Shown here piece after piece: positions 1 to 7,582 of a stretch of DNA of 32,677 nt. Below the pieces are notes generated by a model that was not told where the DNA came from, did no database searches, and was given only the letters and a program-made list of their open reading frames with translations. A program made the translations under genes and the position numbers. The DNA comes from Alphaproteobacteria bacterium (GTDB lineage Bacteria > Pseudomonadota > Alphaproteobacteria > UBA2966 > CAIVPW01), in contig VGER01000018.1 in the NCBI GenBank assembly GCA_016869235.1, forward strand, positions 1 through 32,677. The letters run 5' to 3'. Position 1 is the first letter of the stretch. Each line of letters starts with the position of its first letter.

Positions 1-1
1 C

Positions 2-388
2 CGCGCCGTCGTGCACTCCAAGGTGCGGCGCACCGGCATCGACGCCGACCTCGCCATCCGCCACTGGGCGCGGCTGACCCGCGCCATGCGGCTGATCGAG
101 CGTCGCGTCGCCGGAACGGTCGTGCGCTACGAGAACCTGTGTGCGGATCCGCGGGCGACGTTGGCCACCGTGCTGGCGCCGCTCGGCGTCGCGGTGCGTC
201 TCGACGATCCGCCGCCGTCTGCCGCGGCACAGCATTTCCTCGGCGGCAGCCCCGGCTTCGCGGTGGCGAGCGTGACGCGGCTGACGGCCGACGAATCCTG
301 GCGCCGCGACGCGTCGCCGGCGCTGCTGGCGCGCTTCGAGACTTTGGCCGGCGCCCTCAATCGTGAGATCGGCTACCGGGATCGTTGA
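2..388 (+). CDS. Sulfotransferase family protein, C-terminal part
   Basis: Open frame running in from the left edge; only about the last 128 residues are visible and the start lies outside the window. The visible part has the C-terminal layout of PAPS-dependent sulfotransferases: a Trp-containing helix, then V-x-R-Y-E-N-L followed by D-P and an L-x-x-V-L-x-x-L-G-V segment, which in this family forms the end of the nucleotide-binding fold. The catalytic 5' phosphosulfate-binding loop would be upstream, so function rests on the tail alone. The stop is 59 bp before spermidine synthase on the same strand, so the two may share a transcript. Substrate unknown. Confidence 0.6.
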   Translation, partial: RAVVHSKVRRTGIDADLAIRHWARLTRAMRLIERRVAGTVVRYENLCADPRATLATVLAPLGVAVRLDDPPPSAAAQHFLGGSPGFAVASVTRLTADESWRRDASPALLARFETLAGALNREIGYRDR

Positions 389-447
389 CGCGCGCGCCGC
401 TCGTCGGCATGGTCCGCGCGAGCTTCCCGCCCAGCGAAGGAACCGCC

Positions 448-1554
448 ATGACGACGACCTGGTTCGACGAGACGCTGTACCCGTTCTACCGCCAAGGCAT
501 CCGAGTCGACGGCGTCCTCTACAAGGGCCAGACCAAGTTCCAGTCGGTCGAGGTCATCCGGAATGAGCGCCTGGGGCGCGTGCTGTGCCTCGACGGCGTC
601 GTGCAGACGACCGAGGGCGACGAGTTCTACTACCACGAGAGCATGACGCACCCGGCGATGTTTGCCCACGGCCGCGCCGAGAGCGTGCTGATCATCGGCG
701 GCGCCGACGGCGGCATCCTGCGCGAGGTGCTCAAGCACCCGGTGAAGGAAGTCGTCATCGTCGACATCGACGCCGAGCTCATCGACATATGCAAGGAGCA
801 CCTGCCGCTCCATCACGCCGGCGCTTACGACGATCCGCGCACCGTCAATCTGCCGGGCGACGGTGCCGCTTACGTCGCCGAGACCGACAAGCGCTTCGAC
901 GTGATCCTGGTCGACTCCACTGATCCGCAGGGTCCCGGCATCGTCCTGTTCCAGGCGCTGTTCTTCCGCAACTGCCGCCGCGTCATGAAGAAGGGCGGCC
1001 TGATGGTCACCCAGAACGGCGTGTCGTTCTATCAGCAGGACGAGCTACGCGACGCCCACCACCACCGCCTGCAGGTGTTCAAGAACGCCGGCGCCTATAT
1101 CTCGCCGGTGCCGTGCTACGTCGGCGGTCACATGGCGTTCGGCTGGGCGAGCGACTCGCTCATGCTGCCACGCGTTACCCAGGCGACGATCGCGCGGCGC
1201 CTGCGCCAATCCTACATCACGACGCGCCATTACAACCCGGAAATGCACGCGGCCTTCTTCGCCATCCCCAACAACCTGAAGCCGCTCCTGGCCGAGGGCA
1301 GCGAGCGCACCGGCCTCGCCGGCATGGTCGCCTCCATCGCCAAGCGTCTCGGCCGCGCCAGGAAGCGGGCCGCGCGCGCGGTACCCAGGAAGGCGGCCGC
1401 CAAGAAACCAGTTGCCGGCCGGACTGCCCCCAAGGCGGCAGTGAAGCGCGCTGCCTCAAAGGGACCAGCCAGGGGACGGGCCGGCGCGAAGGCGGGTGCC
1501 AGGGGCGCCAAAAGGGGCACCAAAGCCAAGAGATCCGCCCGCTCGCGCTCCTAG
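448..1554 (+). CDS. speE: Spermidine synthase with a basic Lys/Ala/Arg-rich C-terminal tail
   Basis: Transfers the aminopropyl group of decarboxylated SAM to putrescine. 368 residues, against roughly 280-290 for typical SpeE. I chose the ATG at 448 because GAAGGA lies just upstream and the protein then begins in the usual way (TTTWFDETLYP); the frame is open further upstream. The core shows the YYHESMTHPAMF segment, the nucleotide-binding IIGGADGGILREVLKHP loop, VDIDAELI, and VDSTDPQGPG, whose Asp is the catalytic base in the family. From about residue 290 the protein becomes a 75-80 residue tail made almost only of Lys, Arg, Ala, Gly and Pro, like bacterial histone H1-like proteins. The tail is open to the stop with no sign of a frameshift. 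Core function is secure; the tail's role is unknown. Confidence 0.93.
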   Translation: MTTTWFDETLYPFYRQGIRVDGVLYKGQTKFQSVEVIRNERLGRVLCLDGVVQTTEGDEFYYHESMTHPAMFAHGRAESVLIIGGADGGILREVLKHPVKEVVIVDIDAELIDICKEHLPLHHAGAYDDPRTVNLPGDGAAYVAETDKRFDVILVDSTDPQGPGIVLFQALFFRNCRRVMKKGGLMVTQNGVSFYQQDELRDAHHHRLQVFKNAGAYISPVPCYVGGHMAFGWASDSLMLPRVTQATIARRLRQSYITTRHYNPEMHAAFFAIPNNLKPLLAEGSERTGLAGMVASIAKRLGRARKRAARAVPRKAAAKKPVAGRTAPKAAVKRAASKGPARGRAGAKAGARGAKRGTKAKRSARSRS

Positions 1555-1562
1555 GCGCGGTT

Positions 1563-1592
1563 CTTGATCGGGGGGTCCCCACCCCCCACATT
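1563..1592 (+). promoter_or_regulatory. Candidate heat-shock (RpoH-type) promoter with G6/C6 hairpin
   Basis: CTTGATC at 1563-1569 followed 15-16 bp later by CCCACATT resembles the sigma-32 pattern CTTGAA...CCCCAT-T, and lies upstream of the Hsp20 gene. The same bases hold a perfect 6-bp inverted repeat (G6 at 1570-1575, C6 at 1582-1587, 6-nt loop) that could instead end speE transcription, although no T-run follows. The match is partial. Confidence 0.3.
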
Positions 1593-1659
1593 GTGGTCTG
1601 TGACGCCGCACGCCCCAAAGGTGGGACCGGCGGATCGGCTGCGGAAGATGCCGACTGCG

Positions 1660-1698
1660 GGTCTTCCCTGGCCACTCGCTCACGACGAGGAGACCGAC
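1660..1698 (+). promoter_or_regulatory. Possible RNA thermometer hiding the Hsp20 ribosome-binding site
   Basis: GGTCTTCC (1660-1667) can pair with GGAGACC (1689-1695), a 7-bp stem with one bulged U. It covers most of the Shine-Dalgarno sequence (GAGGAG, 1687-1692) and ends four bases before the ATG. Alphaproteobacterial small heat-shock genes are often controlled by ROSE-type thermometers of this form. I did not fold the leader computationally, and the ROSE U(U/C)GCU signature is not clearly present. Confidence 0.3.
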
Positions 1699-2157
1699 AT
1701 GACCCTGTTCGAAAGCCCCTTCCTGCTCGGGTTCGAGCAGTTCGAGCGAACCTTGAACCGCATAGCCAAGTCGGCGGGGGACGGATATCCCCCATACAAC
1801 ATCGAGCGAGTCGGTGACGACGGCATCCGCATCACCGTCGCGGTCGCCGGTTTCACCAAGGACGATCTCGATGTCGCTCTGGAAGAGAACCAACTCGTCA
1901 TTCGCGGCAAGCACCGCGGCGAACAGGACGAGAAAGATCGCGTCTTTCTGCATCGCGGCATCGCCGCGCGCCAATTCCAGCGGGCCTTCGTGCTCGCGGA
2001 CGGCATCGAGGTAGTAGGAGCGACGCTCGACAGCGGCCTGCTCGGCATCGACCTCCGCCGCCCCTCGCCGGAACAGGTGAGCCGGAAGATCGAGATCAAG
2101 GCGTCCGCCAAGTCGGAGACGGCTATCAACGCTTCTCGCTCCAAGGCCGCCAGCTGA
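1699..2157 (+). CDS. Small heat-shock protein, Hsp20/IbpA family
   Basis: ATP-independent chaperone that holds unfolding proteins in the cytoplasm. 152 residues, a normal length. The ATG at 1699 follows GAGGAG with good spacing and gives the N-terminus of alphaproteobacterial IbpA-like proteins (MTLF-SPFLLGFEQFERTLNRI). The alpha-crystallin domain covers about residues 32-125: YNIER, ITVAVAGFTKDDLDVALEEN, LVIRGK, then FLHRGIAARQFQRAFVLADG and a beta-strand pair. The usual C-terminal I-x-I contact is seen as IEIKA near residue 134. It is followed after 26 bp by the DUF1150 gene, its standard alphaproteobacterial partner. Regulation is probably heat-induced, judging from the leader features. 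Confidence 0.92.
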   Translation: MTLFESPFLLGFEQFERTLNRIAKSAGDGYPPYNIERVGDDGIRITVAVAGFTKDDLDVALEENQLVIRGKHRGEQDEKDRVFLHRGIAARQFQRAFVLADGIEVVGATLDSGLLGIDLRRPSPEQVSRKIEIKASAKSETAINASRSKAAS

Positions 2158-2183
2158 TAGCGCCTGACAAAGGAGTAGGATCA

Positions 2184-2387
2184 ATGGAACGCATCGAATA
2201 CGGACGCGCGGACCTGCCGCCGCTCAACGACCCGACGGTGGCGTACGTGAAAGCTGTCGTTATCGAGGGTGTGCGCGCCTACGCGATTCATCTCGCGGAC
2301 GGCACTCAGCTTGCGATTGCGCCGTCGCGCGAGGTCGCCTTTGCCGCCCTGCGCCAGCATGAGCTGGAGCCCGCGTCGGTCCATTAA
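2184..2387 (+). CDS. DUF1150 family small protein
   Basis: 67 residues, complete. AAAGGAG lies 7-8 bases before the ATG. The sequence (a YVKAV-IEG-RAYAIHLADGTQLAIAPSREVAFAALRQHELEPASVH pattern) matches the DUF1150 family, which in alphaproteobacteria sits directly downstream of the Hsp20 gene. No catalytic motif, membrane segment or signal peptide is visible. Function is unknown; co-transcription with the chaperone suggests a role in the heat-stress response, which is inference from position only. Confidence 0.82.
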   Translation: MERIEYGRADLPPLNDPTVAYVKAVVIEGVRAYAIHLADGTQLAIAPSREVAFAALRQHELEPASVH

Positions 2388-2655
2388 CGCTCCGCGCCTC
2401 CCGGCGCGGCTGACGTAACTCCCGGATCCGCCGGGTGGGCAAAGGGACAAGGTCCTTGCCCATGGCCAGGCGAGATCGAAACCCAGAAACTCCGATCCGT
2501 TCGCGCCCGCCGGGCGCGCACGGCCCGCCGTCAAAACGGCCACGGCGCCGGCAGCCCTCCCGCTACCGGCGCCGTGCGTTACAGCCCCCCGGGGGCTGAA
2601 AGTCGGACGGCTATGTTACGCCGCGCGTCGCGCGACGCGCGCGCAATCGCCGCTG
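2388..2655. terminator. Convergent intergenic region with stacked hairpins
   Basis: Between DUF1150 (plus) and ptsN (minus). It holds several perfect inverted repeats: CCGCGCC/GGCGCGG (2392-2409), an 11-bp stem CACGGCGCCGG/CCGGCGCCGTG (2541-2576, 14-nt loop), and the near-continuous palindrome CAGCCCCC/GGGGGCTG (2582-2598). None has a long T-run. They probably act together as a two-way transcription end. No gene is seen here. Confidence 0.45.
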
Positions 2656-3120
2656 TCAGGCTGCATGCGGTGTGGCCGACTCCGTCAGCAACGCATACAG
2701 CGCATCGGCGTTGCGCGAGCCGCGCAGTTTCTCGCACATGGCGCGGTCGCGCAGGACGCGGCTGACCTTGGCGAGAGCCTTCAGGTGGTCGGCGCCGGCG
2801 CCTTCCGGCGCCAGCAGCATGAACACGAGGTCGACCGGCTCGCCATCGATGGCGTCGAAATCGACCGGTGTCTCGAAGCGCGCGAAGAAGCCGTACAGGC
2901 GGTCGAGGTCGGCGATCTTGCCGTGGGGAATGGCGATGCCGCCGCCGATGCCGGTGGTGCCGAGGCGCTCGCGCTCCGTCACCACGTCGAAGATCTGCCG
3001 TTCGTCGAGCTTGGTGACCCGGGCGGCGCGGGCCGCCATCTCCGCGAACACCTGTTTCTTGGTGGTCGCCTTTAGCGTGGGCACGACGTTGCCTGGGCCA
3101 AGCAAATAGCTCAAATCCAT
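2656..3120 (-). CDS. ptsN: PTS IIA-like nitrogen regulatory protein
   Basis: EIIA-Ntr, the phosphoryl-accepting end of the nitrogen PTS, which adjusts nitrogen and potassium responses. 154 residues, normal length. I start at the ATG at 3120 (MDLSYLLGPGNVVPTL), the family N-terminus; the open frame continues upstream without similarity. The phosphorylated His is H66 in GIAIPHGK, preceded by the GTTGIGGGIA loop, with PVDLVFMLLAPEGAGADHLKALAKVSR further on. In most alphaproteobacteria ptsN follows rpoN and hpf on one strand. Here rpoN is 2.1 kb away, hpf is not seen, and an oppositely oriented gene lies between. Confidence 0.93.
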   Translation of the reverse strand: MDLSYLLGPGNVVPTLKATTKKQVFAEMAARAARVTKLDERQIFDVVTERERLGTTGIGGGIAIPHGKIADLDRLYGFFARFETPVDFDAIDGEPVDLVFMLLAPEGAGADHLKALAKVSRVLRDRAMCEKLRGSRNADALYALLTESATPHAA

Positions 3121-3716
3121 GTTCGAACCTCGCCCCCGTCCACCGTGCTGACTAATGCGGGCAAAACACGCGCGTCCGCGGGGCGCCGATCGGCGCCGTC
3201 GCTCCACGCCATCCTGGTGGGGTTCAGGTCGCGAATGACCACGACTCGCTGACCTGCGCCGGCCAAGCATGGGAACGGGGGCCTCTGCGCCAGCCGCGAG
3301 AGCGGCCGACAGAGCCAGACTCCGTCGTGGAAACGGGCACCCGGCGCATTTTGGACGCGGGACCATAGGACTGGCCCCGGGGGGGTGTCAACGAGCTATT
3401 ATTTGGCGGATTTCCTGGGCTTTCGGCCCTATTCACGCTCCTCCGGACGCCCACAAAGGCCCTTGATTGCGACAATTTGGCTGGGGTCCGCGGTCCCCTG
3501 CCGCGGCGACTGCAAACTCTTTGGTTACAGCCGGTTTCCGGCGGTGCGCCGGCAACGTCTTGTTACAAAGAGGCCCCCAGCCGTCATGGACTCGGCATAT
3601 CGCCGACATCGCCCGCCTCTACATGTACGGGGCGCAGCGTGGCGTGCCGGCTGGACACCCTAACCCTTCCCTTGGGTTTCCTCCGCACGCCGCGCGCGCA
3701 CTGAGGGCGGGAGAAC
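3121..3716. other. Gene-free stretch upstream of ptsN and of the HlyD-type gene
   Basis: About 600 bp with no convincing gene on either strand. The short frames here have arginine/proline-rich translations without family features. No trace of hpf, which usually stands between rpoN and ptsN, can be read. A stretch around 3390-3580 is less GC-rich than its surroundings and probably holds the divergent promoters for ptsN and the adaptor gene. A small hairpin CCGGCG/CGCCGG with a 3-nt loop lies near 3537-3551. Confidence 0.5.
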
Positions 3717-3752
3717 ATGGGCAGGTTGGGCGATTTCGTCCGTGTGCGTTGA

Positions 3753-5216
3753 TTGCAACGGCGCGGGCGCTGGGTGGCCGGCATCGGCGCGCTCGCCCTG
3801 GCGGCTGCAGTCGCCGCTGCCCTCGCGTTCGGCGGAACCGAATCGGCGGCCGCGCCGGAATACCGCACGGCCAATGTCGACCGCGGCCCGATCGTCACCG
3901 GCATCCCGGCCAGCGGCACCATCTCCGCCATCGGCACCGTCAACATCATGGCCCAGGTCAGCGGCCAGCTGAGCGAGGTCAACGTCGACTACAACGCGCC
4001 GGTCACCGCCGGCATGCAGGTCGCCCGCCTCGACCCCGAAGCCTGCCAGAACCGCGTCAGCCAGGCCGAGGCCGACCTCACAATGGCGCGCGCCAAACTG
4101 GTGTCGGCCGACGCCACGGTGGAGCGCGCCCGCACCGACATCCGCTCGAGCGAATCGACGCTTGTGTCGTTGCGCGCCCAGCTCGCCAACGCCCAGCTCG
4201 CCCTCGATGCCGCCGCGCGCGATCTCGGGCGGCAGAGCGAGCTGTTTGCCCGCAACGTCCTCGCCCAGGTCGCCGTGCGCGATGCGGAGACCAAGCTCTA
4301 CCAGGCGCGCACCCATGTCGACCAGACCAACGCCAATATCACCGGCCAGCAGGCGACCCTCGACGGCCGCCGCTCGTCGCTGATCATGGCCCAGGCGGGA
4401 GTGGACTCGGCCAAGGCCACCATCCTGCAGCGGCAGGCCGCGCTCAGCGAGGCCAAGGCCGAGCTCGAGCGCACCATCATCCGCGCGCCGTCCGACGGCG
4501 TCGTCATCGCCCGCAACGTCGAGGTCGGCCAGTCCATCAACGCCAACGCCACGCAACCGGTGGTGCTGTTCACCACTGCCAAGGATCTCGCCCGGATGGA
4601 GGTCCTGGTCAGCGTGGACGAATCCGATATCGGCAAGGTGCAGAACGGGCAGCCGCTGACGTTCACCGTGTCCAGCTATCCGGGACGCACTTTCGCCGTG
4701 CGAGTGAGCCAGGTGCGCCTGGCGGCCAAGACCGTGCAGAACGTCGTCACCTACACGGTGGTGGCGACGGTGGACAATTCCGACCTGTCGCTGCTGCCCG
4801 GCATGTCGGCATCGGGGAACATCGTCCTCGCCCAGCGCAATGTTCTGCGCGTGCCCAACACGGCGCTGCGTTTCGCGCCGCCGGGCGCGCCCGCCGTCAC
4901 CAACGCCCAAGCCCCGCTGCAGAACGGCGGTCGTGCCGGTCGCGTGTTCCTGCAGGACGAGACCGGCAAGCTACAGATGGTGGCGCTCGCCGTCGGAACC
5001 ACCGACGGCCGCTTCACCGAGGTCCTCGCCGGTAATATCGACGTCGGTCAGACCCTCATTGTCGGCACGACCGCCGACGCGGCGGCTCCAACCGGACTCA
5101 ACATTCCGGGGCTTCCGCCCGGTGCGCAGATGATCACCTTCGGCCCCGGCGACGCACCGCCACCCGGCTTCGCGGGCCCCGGTGGCGGCGCGCTGGTCAT
5201 TCGCGTCGGTGCGTAG
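3753..5216 (+). CDS. HlyD/MacA-type periplasmic adaptor (membrane fusion) protein, start disrupted
   Basis: 487 residues from a TTG at 3753. Adaptors of this class link an inner-membrane exporter to an outer-membrane channel. A basic start (QRRGRW) leads into a membrane segment at about residues 7-28, then a barrel-sandwich half (VDRGPIVTGIPASGTISAIGTVNIMAQVSGQLSEVNVDYNAPV), a long Ala/Gln-rich coiled-coil hairpin (about 90-240), the returning half (IIRAPSDGVVIARNVEVGQSI) and a beta-barrel. An ATG with GGGCGGGAGAA upstream stands at 3717 in the same frame but is separated from the TTG by a single TGA at 3750. The natural start may therefore be 3717, with the TGA a mutation or sequence error. 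No MacB-like ABC gene or outer-membrane gene follows; rpoN converges 39 bp downstream. Exported substrate unknown. Confidence 0.85.
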   Translation: MQRRGRWVAGIGALALAAAVAAALAFGGTESAAAPEYRTANVDRGPIVTGIPASGTISAIGTVNIMAQVSGQLSEVNVDYNAPVTAGMQVARLDPEACQNRVSQAEADLTMARAKLVSADATVERARTDIRSSESTLVSLRAQLANAQLALDAAARDLGRQSELFARNVLAQVAVRDAETKLYQARTHVDQTNANITGQQATLDGRRSSLIMAQAGVDSAKATILQRQAALSEAKAELERTIIRAPSDGVVIARNVEVGQSINANATQPVVLFTTAKDLARMEVLVSVDESDIGKVQNGQPLTFTVSSYPGRTFAVRVSQVRLAAKTVQNVVTYTVVATVDNSDLSLLPGMSASGNIVLAQRNVLRVPNTALRFAPPGAPAVTNAQAPLQNGGRAGRVFLQDETGKLQMVALAVGTTDGRFTEVLAGNIDVGQTLIVGTTADAAAPTGLNIPGLPPGAQMITFGPGDAPPPGFAGPGGGALVIRVGA

Positions 5217-5255
5217 CGACGCGACTTACGGAAACGCTTCAGCCCAGGCTGTGCC

Positions 5256-6767
5256 TCAGGCGATCGCCTTCTTCAAACGGCGGCGGTCCACGGACGATGG
5301 GATGCGCATCGCCTCGCGGTACTTGGCGACGGTGCGGCGCGCGATGTCGATGTCGGCGCCGCGCAGGATTTCGACGATGCGGTCGTCAGACAGGATCTGA
5401 TCGGGCGTCTCGTGGTCGATCAGCTGCTTGATGCGGGCGCGCACTGCTTCGGCGGAATGCGTGCCGGCGCCGTCGGCGGAAGCGATCGCCGAGGTGAAGA
5501 AGTACTTCATCGGGAAGATGCCGCGCGGCGTCGCCATGTGCTTGTTGGCGGTGACGCGGCTCACCGTGCTCTCGTGCATGCTGATGGCGGTGGCGATGTC
5601 GCGCAGGTTCAAGGGCCGCAGATATGCGACGCCGTGGGCGAGGAAGCCCTCCTGCTGGGCGACGATCTCGGTCGCCACCTTGAGGATGGTGTTGGCGCGC
5701 TGGTCGAGCGATTTCACCAGCCAGTTGGCCGAGCTCAGCTTCTCCGACAGATACGCCTTGTCGGCGTCCGAGTTGGCGGATGAGGAGATGCGCGCGTAGT
5801 AGCGCGTGTTCACCAGCACGCTCGGCAGCGTGTCGGCATTCAGCTCGATGAGCCAGCCGCCTTTCGGGCGCGCCCGCACGAACACGTCGGGCACCACCGT
5901 CTGCGCCAGGTCGGAGCCGAACGCCAGGCCCGGCTTCGGGTTCAGCGTCTTGATCTCGGCGATCATGTCGAGCACGTCTTCGGTGCTCTGGCTGCAGACC
6001 TTGCACAGCGCGGCGACGTCGTTGCGCGCCAACAGGTCGAGGCGCCCGAGCATCGCCTGCATCGCGGGGTCGAGCCGGTCGCGCTCCTTGAGCTGGATGG
6101 CGAGGCACTCGGCGAGCGTGCGGGCGAACACGCCCGGCGGATCGAAGCGCTGCAGGCGTGCGAGCGTCGTTTCGACCCGTTCCACCGTGGTGCCGATCGA
6201 ATCGGCCACCGCGTCGAGCTCGCCGACCAGATAGCCGGCCTCGTTGACGAGGTCGATCAGCTGCACGCCGATCAGGCGGTCCACCTGGTCGCCGACGTCG
6301 AGGCCGAGCTGGGCGCGCAGGTGGTCCTGCAGCGTCTCGTCCTTGGACGTGGATTGCTCGAAGTCGAATTCCTCCGAGTCAAAGTCGCTGCGGCCGTTCT
6401 TGGTGCGCAGGTAGAGGTCGGACCCGGTGTCGCCGGCGGCCGGCTCGTCGGCGTTCATCGCCTCGCGCATGTCCACGTCGAGCGGCGTGTCCTCGACCTT
6501 GCCCTCGCGTGCGATCTTGTCGAGCGAGGTCGCCGATTCATGCGCGCCCTCGGCGAAGGCGTCGCCGGCCGGCGGCGCTTCTTCGGCCGCGTTATTGCCG
6601 CGCTCGGCGTCGCGCGTCTTGAGGAGGGGATTCTGCTCCAGCTCGCCTTCGACGTACTCGGCAAGCTCGAGGTTGTTCAGTTGCAGCAGCTTGATTGCCT
6701 GCTGCAACTGCGGGGTCATCACCAGGGTCTGCGCCTGGCGGAGCTCTAGTCTGGGTGTGATGGCCAT
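5256..6767 (-). CDS. rpoN: RNA polymerase sigma-54 factor
   Basis: Directs RNA polymerase to -24/-12 promoters that need enhancer-bound activators. 503 residues, normal. The ATG at 6767 gives MAITPRLELRQAQTLVMTPQLQQAIKLLQLNN, the standard glutamine-rich region I; the frame stays open upstream inside lptB, but that is antiparallel chance. An acidic linker (about 60-130) is followed by the core-binding region and the C-terminal DNA-binding domain, including a helix-turn-helix (HESTVSRVTANKHMATPRG) and the invariant RpoN box ARRTVAKYRE at about residues 476-485. It lies 11 bp downstream of lptB, so it is probably the last gene of the kdsD-lptCAB transcript. Confidence 0.97.
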   Translation of the reverse strand: MAITPRLELRQAQTLVMTPQLQQAIKLLQLNNLELAEYVEGELEQNPLLKTRDAERGNNAAEEAPPAGDAFAEGAHESATSLDKIAREGKVEDTPLDVDMREAMNADEPAAGDTGSDLYLRTKNGRSDFDSEEFDFEQSTSKDETLQDHLRAQLGLDVGDQVDRLIGVQLIDLVNEAGYLVGELDAVADSIGTTVERVETTLARLQRFDPPGVFARTLAECLAIQLKERDRLDPAMQAMLGRLDLLARNDVAALCKVCSQSTEDVLDMIAEIKTLNPKPGLAFGSDLAQTVVPDVFVRARPKGGWLIELNADTLPSVLVNTRYYARISSSANSDADKAYLSEKLSSANWLVKSLDQRANTILKVATEIVAQQEGFLAHGVAYLRPLNLRDIATAISMHESTVSRVTANKHMATPRGIFPMKYFFTSAIASADGAGTHSAEAVRARIKQLIDHETPDQILSDDRIVEILRGADIDIARRTVAKYREAMRIPSSVDRRRLKKAIA

Positions 6768-6778
6768 GGGGATACGCG

Positions 6779-7582
6779 TTACAGACTGAAACGCTCTCCC
6801 AGATACACTCGGCGCACGTCCTTGTGCGCGATGATCTCGGCGGGCGGGCCCTCCATCAGCACGCGGCCCTCGTGCAGGATGTAGGCGCGGTCGACGATGT
6901 CCAGCGCCTCGCGCACGTTGTGGTCGGTGATGAGCACGCCGAGGCCGCGATCCTTCAGATGCGACACGAGGTCCCGGATGTCGGACACCGCGATCGGGTC
7001 GATGCCGGCGAGCGGCTCGTCGAGCAGCATGAACGAGGGCCGGGTCGCCAGCGCGCGGGCGATCTCCACGCGCCGGCGCTCGCCGCCCGAGAGTGCCTGG
7101 CTCGGCGTGCGGCGCAGGTGGCTGATGGAGAACTCGGCGAGCAACTCGTCGAGCAGCGCTTCGCGCGCATCGCGCATCGGCTCGGCCACTTCGAGCACGG
7201 CGCGGATGTTGTTCTCGACGGTCAGACCGCGGAAGATCGACGCCTCCTGCGGCAGATAGCCGACGCCCAACCGCGCGCGGCGGTACATCGGCAGCGAGGT
7301 GATCTCGTGGCCGTCGAGGAAGATGTTGCCGTAGTCCGGCGCGATCAGCCCGGTCAGGATGTAGAAGCAGGTGGTCTTGCCGGCACCGTTCGGGCCGAGC
7401 AAGCCGACGGCCTCGCCGCGCTGCACCGATAGCGAAACGTCGCGCAGCACTGGGCGCTTCTTGTAGGACTTGCCGAGCTTGTTCGCGAGCAGGCCATCGT
7501 TGGAGGCGACCAGGCGCGGCCCGTTCGCTTCGTCCGGCCGTGGCGCGGATGCGGTGCCCGATTGGGTGCCTGGTGCGCTCAT
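6779..7582 (-). CDS. lptB: LPS export ABC transporter ATP-binding protein
   Basis: ATPase of the LptB2FGC complex that pulls LPS out of the inner membrane. 267 residues, with about 25-30 extra N-terminal residues before the conserved domain (LLANKLGKSYKKRPVLRDVSL). Walker A is GPNGAGKT at 63-70, the Q-loop YLPQEASIFR, the signature LSGGERRR near 164-171, Walker B FMLLDEP with the D-loop AGID, and the H-loop His at 221. The start ATG overlaps the lptA stop as ATGA, which indicates translational coupling. LptF and LptG genes are not in this window. Confidence 0.96.
   Translation of the reverse strand: MSAPGTQSGTASAPRPDEANGPRLVASNDGLLANKLGKSYKKRPVLRDVSLSVQRGEAVGLLGPNGAGKTTCFYILTGLIAPDYGNIFLDGHEITSLPMYRRARLGVGYLPQEASIFRGLTVENNIRAVLEVAEPMRDAREALLDELLAEFSISHLRRTPSQALSGGERRRVEIARALATRPSFMLLDEPLAGIDPIAVSDIRDLVSHLKDRGLGVLITDHNVREALDIVDRAYILHEGRVLMEGPPAEIIAHKDVRRVYLGERFSL

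Noticed and set aside
1217..1795. Minus-strand frame opposite the speE tail
   Set aside because: Complement of a Lys/Ala/Arg-rich coding stretch; no start signal and no homology features.
3467..5035. Long plus-strand frame of 522 codons overlapping the adaptor gene
   Set aside because: Arg/Pro/His-rich translation with no family features; the adaptor frame explains the region.
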